A DNA stretch of 64,000 bases from positions 8,614,501-8,678,500 of the forward strand of contig NZ_CP152412.1 in assembly GCF_038957035.1 (NCBI RefSeq), written 5' to 3'. Each line of letters starts with the position of its first letter. Position 1 is the stretch's first letter. The stretch comes from Bradyrhizobium sp. B097 (lineage in GTDB: Bacteria > Pseudomonadota > Alphaproteobacteria > Rhizobiales > Xanthobacteraceae). Positions 26,049 to 34,182 of this stretch are shown one piece after another. Both the position numbers and the translations under genes were made by a program. The notes below the pieces were generated by a model that saw nothing but the letters and a program-made list of their open reading frames with translations, had not been told where the DNA came from and did no database searches.

Positions 26049-27196
26049 CGGTTCCGCTCCGACTTCACGTAGATCTTCTGCCGCTTGAAGGTCGCGCGCT
26101 TGTACAGCGGGAACAGCTGGAAGAAGAGCTTGATCTTGAGCCAGCGGCCATAGAGCCCGAGTGGCTCGAACAACACGAACACCACGATGATGATGCCGTA
26201 GATCGCGCCCTTCAGCCCGTTGGCGGACGCGAAGGCCGCGACCGCATCCTGGATGTGGCCTGCGCGTTCCGTACCGGCGCCCAGAGTGGCCGCGACGCCA
26301 CTGATCACGCCGGGCATGTCGTCCTTCAGGTAGGTCAGGAACGGATCGATCATAACCAGGAAGATCGCGCCGAGCACTGCGCCGTGCAGGCTGAACGTGC
26401 CGCCGATCAGGATCACAATGATGAACTCGATCGAGAGCTGCAAAGTGAACATCTCGGGCGAGATGAAGGACAGCTTGTGGGCGAACAGCACGCCGGCAAA
26501 GCCGGTGATCGCCGCCGAGATCGCGAACGACTTCACCTTGTAGAGCGCGACGTTGATGCCCATGCTGCGCGCCGCGGTCTCGCTGTCGCGGATCGCGACA
26601 AAGGCGCGCCCGGTCGGCGAGCGCAGCAGATTGAGCGTGCCGACGATGGTCAGCACCAGCACCGCAAGGCAGAGATAATAGAAGGTCGGGCCGTCGCGCG
26701 ACACCGTGGTGCCGAGCAGCTCAATGGTCTTGACCCGCATGCCCTCATTGCCGTGGGTCACGCTTTCCCAGCGCGCCAGGATTTCCTCGACGATGAAGGC
26801 AAACGAGATCGTCGCGATCACCAGATAGATGCCCTGCAGCCGCAGCGCCGGAAATCCGACCAGCGCGCCGACCACGCCGGTCAACAGCCCCGCGGCGAGG
26901 AAGTAGACCGGAAACGGCACGTTGAATTGCTGCAGATAGGCTGCCGTGTAGGCGCCGATCGCCAGAAATGCGGCATGGCCGAGCGAGGCCTGACCGGTGA
27001 AGCCGGTCAGGATCAACAGCCCGACGCCGACGGTCGCATAGATGCAGACGAAGACGACCTGGCTCATCAGATAGCTTGAGAGCACGTAGGGCGCGATCAG
27101 CAGCACCGCCAGCAGCAGGCCGTAGGAATAGATATAGCCGGAATGCGGGAACAGCCTGATGTCGTCTTCATAGTCGGTCTTGAAGAGAAACCGCAT
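26045..27196 (-). CDS. livM: Branched-chain amino acid-type ABC transporter permease LivM
   Basis: Inner-membrane permease of 383 residues with about ten helices and the LivM motifs GFTGQASLGHAAFLAIGAYTAA and RAFVAIRDSETAARSMGINV. About 45 residues at the C-terminus form a basic cytoplasmic tail (GLYGRWLKIKLFFQLFPLYKRATFKRQK). It begins ten bases after the livH stop. Confidence 0.94.
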   Translation of the reverse strand: MRFLFKTDYEDDIRLFPHSGYIYSYGLLLAVLLIAPYVLSSYLMSQVVFVCIYATVGVGLLILTGFTGQASLGHAAFLAIGAYTAAYLQQFNVPFPVYFLAAGLLTGVVGALVGFPALRLQGIYLVIATISFAFIVEEILARWESVTHGNEGMRVKTIELLGTTVSRDGPTFYYLCLAVLVLTIVGTLNLLRSPTGRAFVAIRDSETAARSMGINVALYKVKSFAISAAITGFAGVLFAHKLSFISPEMFTLQLSIEFIIVILIGGTFSLHGAVLGAIFLVMIDPFLTYLKDDMPGVISGVAATLGAGTERAGHIQDAVAAFASANGLKGAIYGIIIVVFVLFEPLGLYGRWLKIKLFFQLFPLYKRATFKRQKIYVKSERNR

Positions 27197-27206
27197 GCGT
27201 TACCCC

Positions 27207-28082
27207 TCAAACCTTTTTTCGGACATGAAGGCCGAACAGGCCCTCGGGCTTGAGCAGCAGCACTGCGAGCAGCACGATGTAGGGCGCGACGTCCTTCCAG
27301 CCCTGCGGCAGATAGAAGCCGGCCATGCTCTCGATCACGCCGATCAGGACGCCGCCGACCACGGCGCCGGGGATCGAGCCGAAGCCGCCGAGCACGGCGG
27401 CCGGAAACGCCTTCAGCCCCAGCACCAGGCCGACATTGGAATGGATGAAGGTGATCGGCGCCAGCAGCACGCCGGCGCAGGTCGCCACCGCCGCCGAGAT
27501 CGCCCAGACGATCGAGACCACGCGCTTGACCGGGATGCCCATGTAATAGGCAGCGAGCATGTTCTCGGAGCTGGCGCGCATCGCGGTGCCGAGCGTGGTG
27601 CGGTTGAAGAACAGATAGAGCAGCGCGCACAGGATGATGGTCGCCGCGATCACCGACAATTTGTCATAGGCGAGCACCAGGCTGCCGATCCTCAGGACAC
27701 CCTGGCTGAACGGTGTTTCGATCTTGAAGTCGTCGGTGCCCCAGATCATGCCGGAGACCGAGCGCAGGAAATAGCCGAGCCCGATCGTCGCCATGATGAT
27801 GGAGAATTGCGGATAGCCGAGGATCGGCCGCACCACGAGCCGCTCGGCCAGCATGCCGAACAGCGCCATGCAGATCACCGCGCCGGCGAAGCCGACCCAG
27901 TAATTCAGCCCGAGCATGCCGATGAAGGTGAAGGCGAAAAAGCCGCCCAGCATCATCAAATCGCCTTGCGCGAAATTGACGACCTCGGTTGCCTTGTAGA
28001 CCAGCACGAAGCCGAGCGCGATCAGGCCGTAAACGCAGCCGAGCGCGATGCCGCTGACGAGCTGCTGAACAAAGTCCAGCAT
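27207..28082 (-). CDS. livH: Branched-chain amino acid-type ABC transporter permease LivH
   Basis: Inner-membrane permease of 291 residues and first gene of the operon. LivH features are VSGIALGCVYGLIALGFVLV, NFAQGDLMMLGGFFAF and GLVLGLKAFPAAVLGGFGSI. The order livH-livM-livG-livF-ligase-receptor runs along the minus strand for about 7 kb. The promoter should lie within 28083-28375. Confidence 0.94.
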   Translation of the reverse strand: MLDFVQQLVSGIALGCVYGLIALGFVLVYKATEVVNFAQGDLMMLGGFFAFTFIGMLGLNYWVGFAGAVICMALFGMLAERLVVRPILGYPQFSIIMATIGLGYFLRSVSGMIWGTDDFKIETPFSQGVLRIGSLVLAYDKLSVIAATIILCALLYLFFNRTTLGTAMRASSENMLAAYYMGIPVKRVVSIVWAISAAVATCAGVLLAPITFIHSNVGLVLGLKAFPAAVLGGFGSIPGAVVGGVLIGVIESMAGFYLPQGWKDVAPYIVLLAVLLLKPEGLFGLHVRKKV

Positions 28083-28375
28083 CGTTCCCTCCCCGATGCC
28101 CGGCGATTCTTCCCGATCGCTCGTTGCATCCCGCCTTCACGCCCTTGTGTCGGAAGCGCTGAAAGCTGCCTATGTCCGCCCCGATTGAGCCAAAAGGCCC
28201 GATCCCTGTCAACAAACCGCTGATCCGGCTGTATCATCACATTTGCGGAGATATGCCGCAGCACGGACTAATACGGATATCGCGTTCGATTTGCCCCGTG
28301 CGATTCACTGCACCGAAACGGTTTTTGTCCAAGCTTACGCAACCGACGAGCGAACTCCCGGATCGCCAACGCACC
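28083..28375. promoter_or_regulatory. Divergent promoter region, liv operon and ABC exporter
   Basis: 293 bases between divergent genes. A short inverted repeat TGCGG-7-CCGCA lies at 28244-28260 in an AT-richer stretch and might be an operator. The exporter ORF is open through most of the region, but no family-like residues precede the ATG at 28376. Confidence 0.4.
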
Positions 28376-29128
28376 ATGACTTCGGAACTGTCCGCACTCG
28401 CCGTGCGAGGGTTAACCAAGCGTTTTGACCGCCCGGCGGTCGACGCGCTCGATCTCACCGTCCGTGTCGGTGAATTCTATGCGCTGCTCGGGCCGAACGG
28501 CGCCGGCAAGACCACGACGCTGCGCATGGTGGCGGGGCTATTGCGGCCCGATGCCGGCTCGGTGTCGATCCTCGGCATCGATGCGCTGGCCGACCCGGTC
28601 TCAGCCAAGCAGATCATGGCCTGGGTGTCCGACGAGCCGATGATCTACGACAAGCTGACGCCGCTCGAATATCTCGAATTCGTCGCCGGCCTGTGGGGCA
28701 TCGATCCCCGCACGTCGGAGAAGTCCGCGCGCAATCTCCTGGTGTCGCTCGGGCTCGAGCCGCATCTCAACGCGCGCTGCGAAGGCTTCTCCAAGGGCAT
28801 GCGCCAGAAGGTAGCGCTCGCCGGTGCGCTGGTGCACGATCCCCGCCTGATCATTCTCGATGAACCGCTGACCGGCCTCGACGCGCTGTCGGCGCGTCAC
28901 GTCAAGGGGCTGCTGCAGGAGCGCGTCCGCGCCGGCTGCACCGTGATCATGACCACTCACATTCTCGAGGTCGCCGAGCGCATGGCCGACCGGATCGGCG
29001 TGATCGCGGCCGGCAGGCTGATCGCCGAGGGCACGCTGGCCGAGCTGCGCGAGCAGAACGGCCGCAACGACACCACCCTCGAGGACATGTTCATCGCGCT
29101 GGTCGATACCGAGGCGGCCGCCGCGTGA
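28376..29128 (+). CDS. ABC transporter ATP-binding protein (ABC-2 type)
   Basis: ATPase of 250 residues starting MTSELSALAV. Walker A GPNGAGKTTT, signature FSKGMRQK, Walker B LIILDEPLTGLD and the H-loop TTHILE are intact. It belongs to the CcmA/NatA-like class that drives ABC-2 exporters. The gene overlaps the next one by four bases (GTGA), so both should form one complex. The cargo is unknown. Confidence 0.93.
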   Translation: MTSELSALAVRGLTKRFDRPAVDALDLTVRVGEFYALLGPNGAGKTTTLRMVAGLLRPDAGSVSILGIDALADPVSAKQIMAWVSDEPMIYDKLTPLEYLEFVAGLWGIDPRTSEKSARNLLVSLGLEPHLNARCEGFSKGMRQKVALAGALVHDPRLIILDEPLTGLDALSARHVKGLLQERVRAGCTVIMTTHILEVAERMADRIGVIAAGRLIAEGTLAELREQNGRNDTTLEDMFIALVDTEAAAA

Positions 29129-30825
29129 GCTCGACAGCCCATCTCACCTGGTTCGCCCGCCACGAATTCCGCCTGGCGTGGCGCGAGTGGCTGGCGATGA
29201 TGACCGGCGGCCGGCGCCGGCGCAATCGCGCCGTGATCGGCCTGCTGCTCTTCGCGGCGATCCTGCATCTGCCGGCCTATGCCGTTGTCGCCCGCTATGT
29301 CGACCTGCGGTTTCCGCTCGATCCCTCCTCGCTGATCGTGCTGACCGCGACGATCTTCCTGTCCTGGGCGCTGATGCTCTCGCAGGCGATCGAGTCGGTG
29401 ACGCGGGTGTTCTACGCCCGCGCCGATCTCGACCTGATCATGTCGTCGCCGGCAAAACTCACCAACATCTTCTCGATCCGGATCGCCGCGATCGCGCTGA
29501 CGGTGAGCAGCATGGCACTCTTGCTGTCGACGCCGTTCATCGACGTACTGGTGTATCTCGGCGGTGCACGCTGGCTTGCCGGCTTCGGCGTCGTCCTTGC
29601 GATCGGGCTGTCGGCGGCGGCCGCGGCGATCGCCGTCACCGCGTTGCTGTTTCGCCTGATCGGACCGGGCCGGACGCGGCTGGTGGCACAGATCGTCTCA
29701 GCCGTCATCGGCGCCGGCTTCGTCATCGCGTTGCAGGTCGTCGCCGTGCTGTCCTACGGCACGCTGTCGCGCTTTGCCTTTCTGACCTCGGAGACCGCGG
29801 CACGAATTGCCCCGGCCCCCGACAGCCTGCTCTGGTGGCCGGCGCGCGCATCGCTCGGCGATTTCGACATCATGATGCTGCTGCTCGCCACCGCGCTCGT
29901 GTTGCTCGGCGGCGTGATGGCGGTGTTCGCGCCGCGGTTTGCCGACACCGTCGCCCGCGTCGCCGCCAATCCGGCGACGGTCACGCAAGGACGCGCCCGC
30001 GCGTTCCGGACCGGCTCGCGGCAGCAGGCGCTGCGCCGCAAGGAATTCCTGCTGCTGCGCCGCGATCCGTGGCTGCTGTCGCAGAGCCTGATGCAGATGC
30101 TCTATCTGCTGCCGCCGGCGCTGATGTTGTGGCGAAGCTTCTCCGGCACGTCGACCGCGATCGTGCTGATCACGCCCGTCATCGTGATGGCCGCAGGCCA
30201 GCTCGCCGGCGGACTGGCGTGGCTGACCATCTCGGGCGAGGACGCGCCCGATCTGGTGGCAACCGCACCGCTGCCGCCGTCGCGCGTGACCCGCGCCAAG
30301 GTCGAGGTCGTCCTGATCGCGATCGCCGCGGTTTTCGCGCCGCTGGTGGCCGCGCTGGCGTTCGCCTCGCCGGGGCAGGCCGCGGTGACGGCGATCGCGA
30401 TCGTCATCGCGACCGCATCCGCCGCCGCGGTCCAGCTCTGGTTCCGCGCGCAGGCCAAGCGCAGCCAGTTTCGCCGGCGCCAGACCTCCTCCCGCATCGC
30501 CACCTTCGCGGAAGCCTTCTCCTCGATCGGCTGGGCCGCAACCGCCGCCCTGGCCCTGACGATCCCGATGGCCGCGCTCATCAGCGGCATTCTGACGCTG
30601 TTGACGCTCGCCATTGCCTGGAAGATCAGCCCGCGGCGCGCGCAGGACAACGCTAGCCCTTCACCAGCTCCATCACCGCCGCGGCGAACGCCTCCGGTGC
30701 TTCCTGCGGCAGATTGTGTCCGGCACGCGGGATCACGCGATATGCGCGGCGGGCAGTGTATTTTGCCGCGCTGGCGCTGCCGTCGCGCGCGGGCGTCACG
30801 CCGTCGTCGGCGCCATCGAGCGTGA
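29125..30825 (+). CDS. ABC transporter permease (ABC-2 type exporter subunit)
   Basis: Multi-helix membrane protein starting at a GTG overlapping the ATPase stop. About 10-12 hydrophobic segments are visible (for example AVIGLLLFAAILHLPAYAVV; LTATIFLSWALMLSQ; LSAAAAAIAVTALLFRL). The membrane protein seems to end near ISPRRAQDN (about residue 510); the last ~56 codons are Pro/Arg-rich, run antisense to the 3' end of the hydrolase gene and do not look natural. Either the stop was lost by a small frameshift or the tail is a real but odd extension. Function as exporter partner is inferred from position. Confidence 0.85.
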   Translation: MSSTAHLTWFARHEFRLAWREWLAMMTGGRRRRNRAVIGLLLFAAILHLPAYAVVARYVDLRFPLDPSSLIVLTATIFLSWALMLSQAIESVTRVFYARADLDLIMSSPAKLTNIFSIRIAAIALTVSSMALLLSTPFIDVLVYLGGARWLAGFGVVLAIGLSAAAAAIAVTALLFRLIGPGRTRLVAQIVSAVIGAGFVIALQVVAVLSYGTLSRFAFLTSETAARIAPAPDSLLWWPARASLGDFDIMMLLLATALVLLGGVMAVFAPRFADTVARVAANPATVTQGRARAFRTGSRQQALRRKEFLLLRRDPWLLSQSLMQMLYLLPPALMLWRSFSGTSTAIVLITPVIVMAAGQLAGGLAWLTISGEDAPDLVATAPLPPSRVTRAKVEVVLIAIAAVFAPLVAALAFASPGQAAVTAIAIVIATASAAAVQLWFRAQAKRSQFRRRQTSSRIATFAEAFSSIGWAATAALALTIPMAALISGILTLLTLAIAWKISPRRAQDNASPSPAPSPPRRTPPVLPAADCVRHAGSRDMRGGQCILPRWRCRRARASRRRRRHRA

Positions 30826-31591
30826 TGGTGGGGACCGTAATCACCGGCAGCGCGTCCAGCCGCCGCTGCAAATCCGCATATTGCCGATCCCCGGCGACAA
30901 CGCCGTAGCGATGCCGGTAGCTGTGGATCACGACGTCGACATAATCGGGATTGTCGAATGCGACCGCGGTCCGCTCGAAACACGCATCGTCGAACGCCCA
31001 GCTCGGCGACCATTGCGACCACAATATCCGTGCAATGCCGCGCCGGTTGGCGGCAAGCCCGGCGCGTCCGCGCTCGAGCTGGAAGTAGTACTGATACCAC
31101 AGCGGCACCTCGCGCTCGGGGCGCGCCGGCACCATCGCATGCGCGATGTCCTGGATCATGTAGCCATTGGTGCAGACGAGCCCGATGCAGCGTTCCGGCC
31201 ACAGCGCCGCACCGATCGAGGCGGCGCGGCCGCCCCAGTCATAGCCGGCGAACACCGCGCGCGTGATGTCGAGCGCGTCGATCAGCGCGATCAGGTCGGC
31301 GCCGACCGCCGCCTGCTCGCCCGAGCGCGGCGTCGCCTTGTCGCGGAACACCGTCGGGCCGTAGCCACGCAGATAGGGCACGATGACCCGGCAACCCTGC
31401 GCCGCCAACAGTGGAGCGACGTCCACATAGGAGTGGATGTCGTAGGGAAAGCCGTGCATCAGCATGACGGCGGGACCGTCGGCCGGGCCAGCCTCATAAT
31501 AGGCGATGTCGAGCACGCCCGCGTCGACATGGCGCAATGGCTCGAGCCGTTTGGTGGATGATGCGCGCGGCGCGGAGCTATTATCAGTCAC
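30653..31591 (-). CDS. Alpha/beta hydrolase (epoxide hydrolase-like)
   Basis: 312-residue alpha/beta-hydrolase. The oxyanion motif HGFP (46-49), the nucleophile elbow GYDWGG with Asp118, and the catalytic His in RAGHNLPQE (about 292) are visible. An Asp nucleophile in G-x-D-W-G-G is the pattern of soluble epoxide hydrolases and haloacetate/haloalkane dehalogenases, unlike Ser esterases. Cap-domain aromatic residues (LWYQYYFQLERG) also fit epoxide hydrolases. The 3' end overlaps the tail of the convergent ABC permease ORF by 173 bases. Confidence 0.9.
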   Translation of the reverse strand: MTDNSSAPRASSTKRLEPLRHVDAGVLDIAYYEAGPADGPAVMLMHGFPYDIHSYVDVAPLLAAQGCRVIVPYLRGYGPTVFRDKATPRSGEQAAVGADLIALIDALDITRAVFAGYDWGGRAASIGAALWPERCIGLVCTNGYMIQDIAHAMVPARPEREVPLWYQYYFQLERGRAGLAANRRGIARILWSQWSPSWAFDDACFERTAVAFDNPDYVDVVIHSYRHRYGVVAGDRQYADLQRRLDALPVITVPTITLDGADDGVTPARDGSASAAKYTARRAYRVIPRAGHNLPQEAPEAFAAAVMELVKG

Positions 31592-31765
31592 GCAGAACTC
31601 CCTGATCGCTGTGATCTGCGCCGCATGATAGCGCCTGCCAACGCAATAATCGCCCGGATCGTATTGCAGCCTACGCCATGGAGCGATGCGCCGGCGTCAT
31701 CATGACGGCACGCCAATTGCGCGATAGTCTGACGCCGGCGGATATCGCCGAAGGCGGAACAGGTC

Positions 31766-32581
31766 ATGCTGAGATTGCTCGCCGCGCTCGTCTTGCTGGG
31801 AACGTTCACCAGCCACGCCCTGGCGCAGGATGCCCAGCGCAGCGAATGCCTGGCGATGGCCAATGCGCCGCCGCGCGCCGTCCCGGTGAACTACCGGCGC
31901 ATCGCGGCCAAAGCCGACGAGGTCGCGATCACCTATGCTGGCCATTCGACCTATTACATCGACACGCCCGGCGGCATCAGGATCGCGACCGACTACAACG
32001 GCGTCTATCAGACCGGGCGGCTGCCCGACGTCGCGACCATGAACCGGGCCCACGCGACGCATTACACGCTGTTTCCCGACCCCGGGATTCCGCACGTGCT
32101 GCATGGTTGGGGCGAGAACGGCCAGGCCGCGCATTACGCGATGCGGATCGGCGACGTCTATATCCGCAACGTCACCACCGACATCCGCCGCTATTGGGGC
32201 GAAGATTCCGGCGGCGAGATGATCAAGGACGGCAACTCGATCTTCATCTTCGAGGTCGCCGGCCTCTGCATCGGCCATCTCGGCCACCTCCACGTCAAGC
32301 TCGACGACAGCCATTTCGCGGCGATCGGCCGGCTCGACATCGTGATGGTGCCGATCGACGGCACCTATACGATGTCGCTCGACGGCATCTCCGAGATCAC
32401 CAAGCGATTGCGCGCCGCCGTCGTGCTGCCGATGCACCGCTTTGCCACCCCGCTCGACGAGTTCATGCGCCTGATCGGCCAGCAATTCGAGATCGACCGC
32501 CGCGGCGGCGAGCGCACCTTGCGGATTTCGCGCGACACGCTGCCGTCAACGCCGACGGTGATCATCCTCGACGGCGTATAA
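31766..32581 (+). CDS. MBL-fold metal-dependent hydrolase, exported
   Basis: 271 residues with a signal peptide (MLRLLAALVLLGTFTSHALA-QD). After processing it resembles UlaG-like beta-lactamase-fold hydrolases: VAITYAGHSTYYIDTPGGIRIATDYNG, followed by HLGHLHVKL, a D-rich loop MVPIDGTYT and VLPMHRF. The usual HxHxDH is not seen in standard form (the segment reads MNRAHATHYTLFPDPG, giving HATH), so the metal site is partly remodelled or two-His only. Substrate unknown. It likely acts in the periplasm. Confidence 0.85.
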   Translation: MLRLLAALVLLGTFTSHALAQDAQRSECLAMANAPPRAVPVNYRRIAAKADEVAITYAGHSTYYIDTPGGIRIATDYNGVYQTGRLPDVATMNRAHATHYTLFPDPGIPHVLHGWGENGQAAHYAMRIGDVYIRNVTTDIRRYWGEDSGGEMIKDGNSIFIFEVAGLCIGHLGHLHVKLDDSHFAAIGRLDIVMVPIDGTYTMSLDGISEITKRLRAAVVLPMHRFATPLDEFMRLIGQQFEIDRRGGERTLRISRDTLPSTPTVIILDGV

Positions 32582-32630
32582 GTCGCCCGACTGCCCCTGA
32601 CACGATTTCGTGCACCGGCACTTTTCGCGC

Positions 32631-32661
32631 TTGACCTAGAGTATACTCTAGCTTGTTCACT
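32631..32661 (+). promoter_or_regulatory. MerR-type promoter with 16-bp perfect palindrome
   Basis: A -35-like TTGACC (32631-32636) overlaps the perfect palindrome CTAGAGTATACTCTAG (32636-32651), which fills a long spacer before a weak -10-like TTCACT. This over-long spacer with a central dyad is the hallmark of MerR-family activated promoters. The MerR gene lies at the end of the operon it heads. Confidence 0.75.
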
Positions 32662-32701
32662 CGGGATCGTCCGGCAACACCCGGCCACGAGGACCAACCG
32701 C

Positions 32702-33697
32702 ATGACACCTTCAAGCAAGCTCCCGCACCGCAGGCTCGGCATTGACGGCCCGCAGGTTTCCGCCGTCGGGCTCGGCTGCATGTCACTGTCCGGCATCTAC
32801 GGCGCCAATGACGATACGGCGACGCCCGACTTCATCCGCTACGCCATCGACCGGGGCATCGACTTCCTCGACAGCGCCGATCTCTATGGCTGGGGCCACA
32901 ACGAGGAATTGCTGGGCCGCGCGCTGAAGGGCCTGCGCGACAGGGTCGTGATCGCGACCAAATTCGGTCAGGTGAAGACCGCGACCGGACAGGGCGTGGA
33001 CGGACGGCCCGCCTACGTCCAAGAAGCCTGCGAGGCGAGCCTGAAGCGGCTCAACATCGAAACCATCGATCTCTACTACCAGCACCGCATCGATCCGAAC
33101 GTTCCGATCGAGGATACGGTCGGCGCGATGGCGCGCCTCGTCGAGCAAGGCAAGGTTCGCCATCTCGGCCTGTGCGAGGCGCGCCCCGAAACCATTCGCC
33201 GCGCGCACAAGGTGCACAGACTGGCCGCGGTGCAAACCGAATATTCCCTGCTCTACCGCAGCGAGGCCGAGGAGACCCTGCAGACGACGCGGGCGCTCGG
33301 CATCGCCTTCGTCGCCTATTCGCCGCTCGGCCGCGGCTTCCTGACCGGCCAGATCCAGTCGCAGGCCGACATCGCGGGCGATCGCCGCGGCGACCATCCG
33401 CGCTTCGCCGGCGATAATTTTGCCCGCAACCGCGATCTCGTCAGCGGCATCGTGACGATCGCACGCGAGAAGAATTGCACACCGGCTCAGCTCGTGCTCG
33501 CCTGGCTGCTGGCGCAGGGACGGGACATCGTACCGATTCCCGGCACCAAGCAGCGCAGCCGGCTGGACGAGAACATCGACGCCCTCGACGTGGTGCTCTC
33601 GCCGGACGAGCTGGCACGGATTTCAGCGGCCATCCCGGCCGGCGCCGCGGCAGGTGAGCGCTATCCGGCCGGCGCGATGAAAGCGGTCTATCTGTGA
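32702..33697 (+). CDS. Aldo/keto reductase
   Basis: NADPH-dependent TIM-barrel reductase of 331 residues. The catalytic tetrad is complete: Asp57 (FLDSAD), Tyr62, Lys87 (ATKFG) and His128 (YYQHRID). The cofactor region shows GIAFVAYSPLGRGFLTG and IVPIPGTKQRSRLDEN. It resembles the YakC/AKR13 group. The stop overlaps the start of the MerR gene. Together with the MerR promoter this suggests induction by an electrophile or carbonyl stress, though that is inference. Confidence 0.95.
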   Translation: MTPSSKLPHRRLGIDGPQVSAVGLGCMSLSGIYGANDDTATPDFIRYAIDRGIDFLDSADLYGWGHNEELLGRALKGLRDRVVIATKFGQVKTATGQGVDGRPAYVQEACEASLKRLNIETIDLYYQHRIDPNVPIEDTVGAMARLVEQGKVRHLGLCEARPETIRRAHKVHRLAAVQTEYSLLYRSEAEETLQTTRALGIAFVAYSPLGRGFLTGQIQSQADIAGDRRGDHPRFAGDNFARNRDLVSGIVTIAREKNCTPAQLVLAWLLAQGRDIVPIPGTKQRSRLDENIDALDVVLSPDELARISAAIPAGAAAGERYPAGAMKAVYL

Positions 33698-34158
33698 TGG
33701 ACGCCCGGACATCCGATTTGCAGGCGACGCCGAACGCACTCTACATCGGCGACATCGCGCGGCGCTCCGGCCGAAGCGTGCATACCATCCGCTGGTATGA
33801 AGCGCAGGGCCTGATGCCCGGCGTCGTCAGGGACCGCGGCCGGCGCCGCGTCTACAACGACTATCACATCGGCTGGCTCGATCTGATGGAGCGGCTGCGC
33901 TTGACCGGGATGTCGATCAAGCAGCTTCGCGACTATACCACGCTCGTGAAGCAGGGCAGCGCGACCTTGCGCAAGCGCCGCGCGCTGCTCGCCGAGCACC
34001 AGCTCCGCGTCCGGGCCATGATCGCCAAATGGACCGAAGCGCTCGCGCTGGTCGACGCCAAGATCGAGTTCTACGACGAGTGGGTCGCGGCAGGCACGCG
34101 GCCCAAGGTCTCGCCACAGCAGCGCGCCCGCGCCAAGCGGTCCGCCACCAGGGCCTGA
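33697..34158 (+). CDS. MerR-family transcriptional regulator
   Basis: 153 residues beginning MDARTSDLQ at an ATG that overlaps the aldo/keto reductase stop (TGATG); a GTG one codon earlier is also open. The winged helix is clear: YIGDIARRSGRSVHTIRWYEAQGLMPGVVRDRGRRRVY, followed by LMERLRLTGMSIKQLRDYTTLV and a dimer coiled coil. No Cys is present, so it is not a metal-binding MerR; aromatic or small-molecule sensing is more likely. It should bind the palindrome at 32636-32651. Confidence 0.94.
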   Translation: MDARTSDLQATPNALYIGDIARRSGRSVHTIRWYEAQGLMPGVVRDRGRRRVYNDYHIGWLDLMERLRLTGMSIKQLRDYTTLVKQGSATLRKRRALLAEHQLRVRAMIAKWTEALALVDAKIEFYDEWVAAGTRPKVSPQQRARAKRSATRA

Positions 34159-34182
34159 ACGCATCGAATAGCAGGATACGCG

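Noticed and set aside
29178..30656. 492-codon plus ORF in the ABC permease
   Set aside because: Wrong frame, Arg-rich, no membrane helices.
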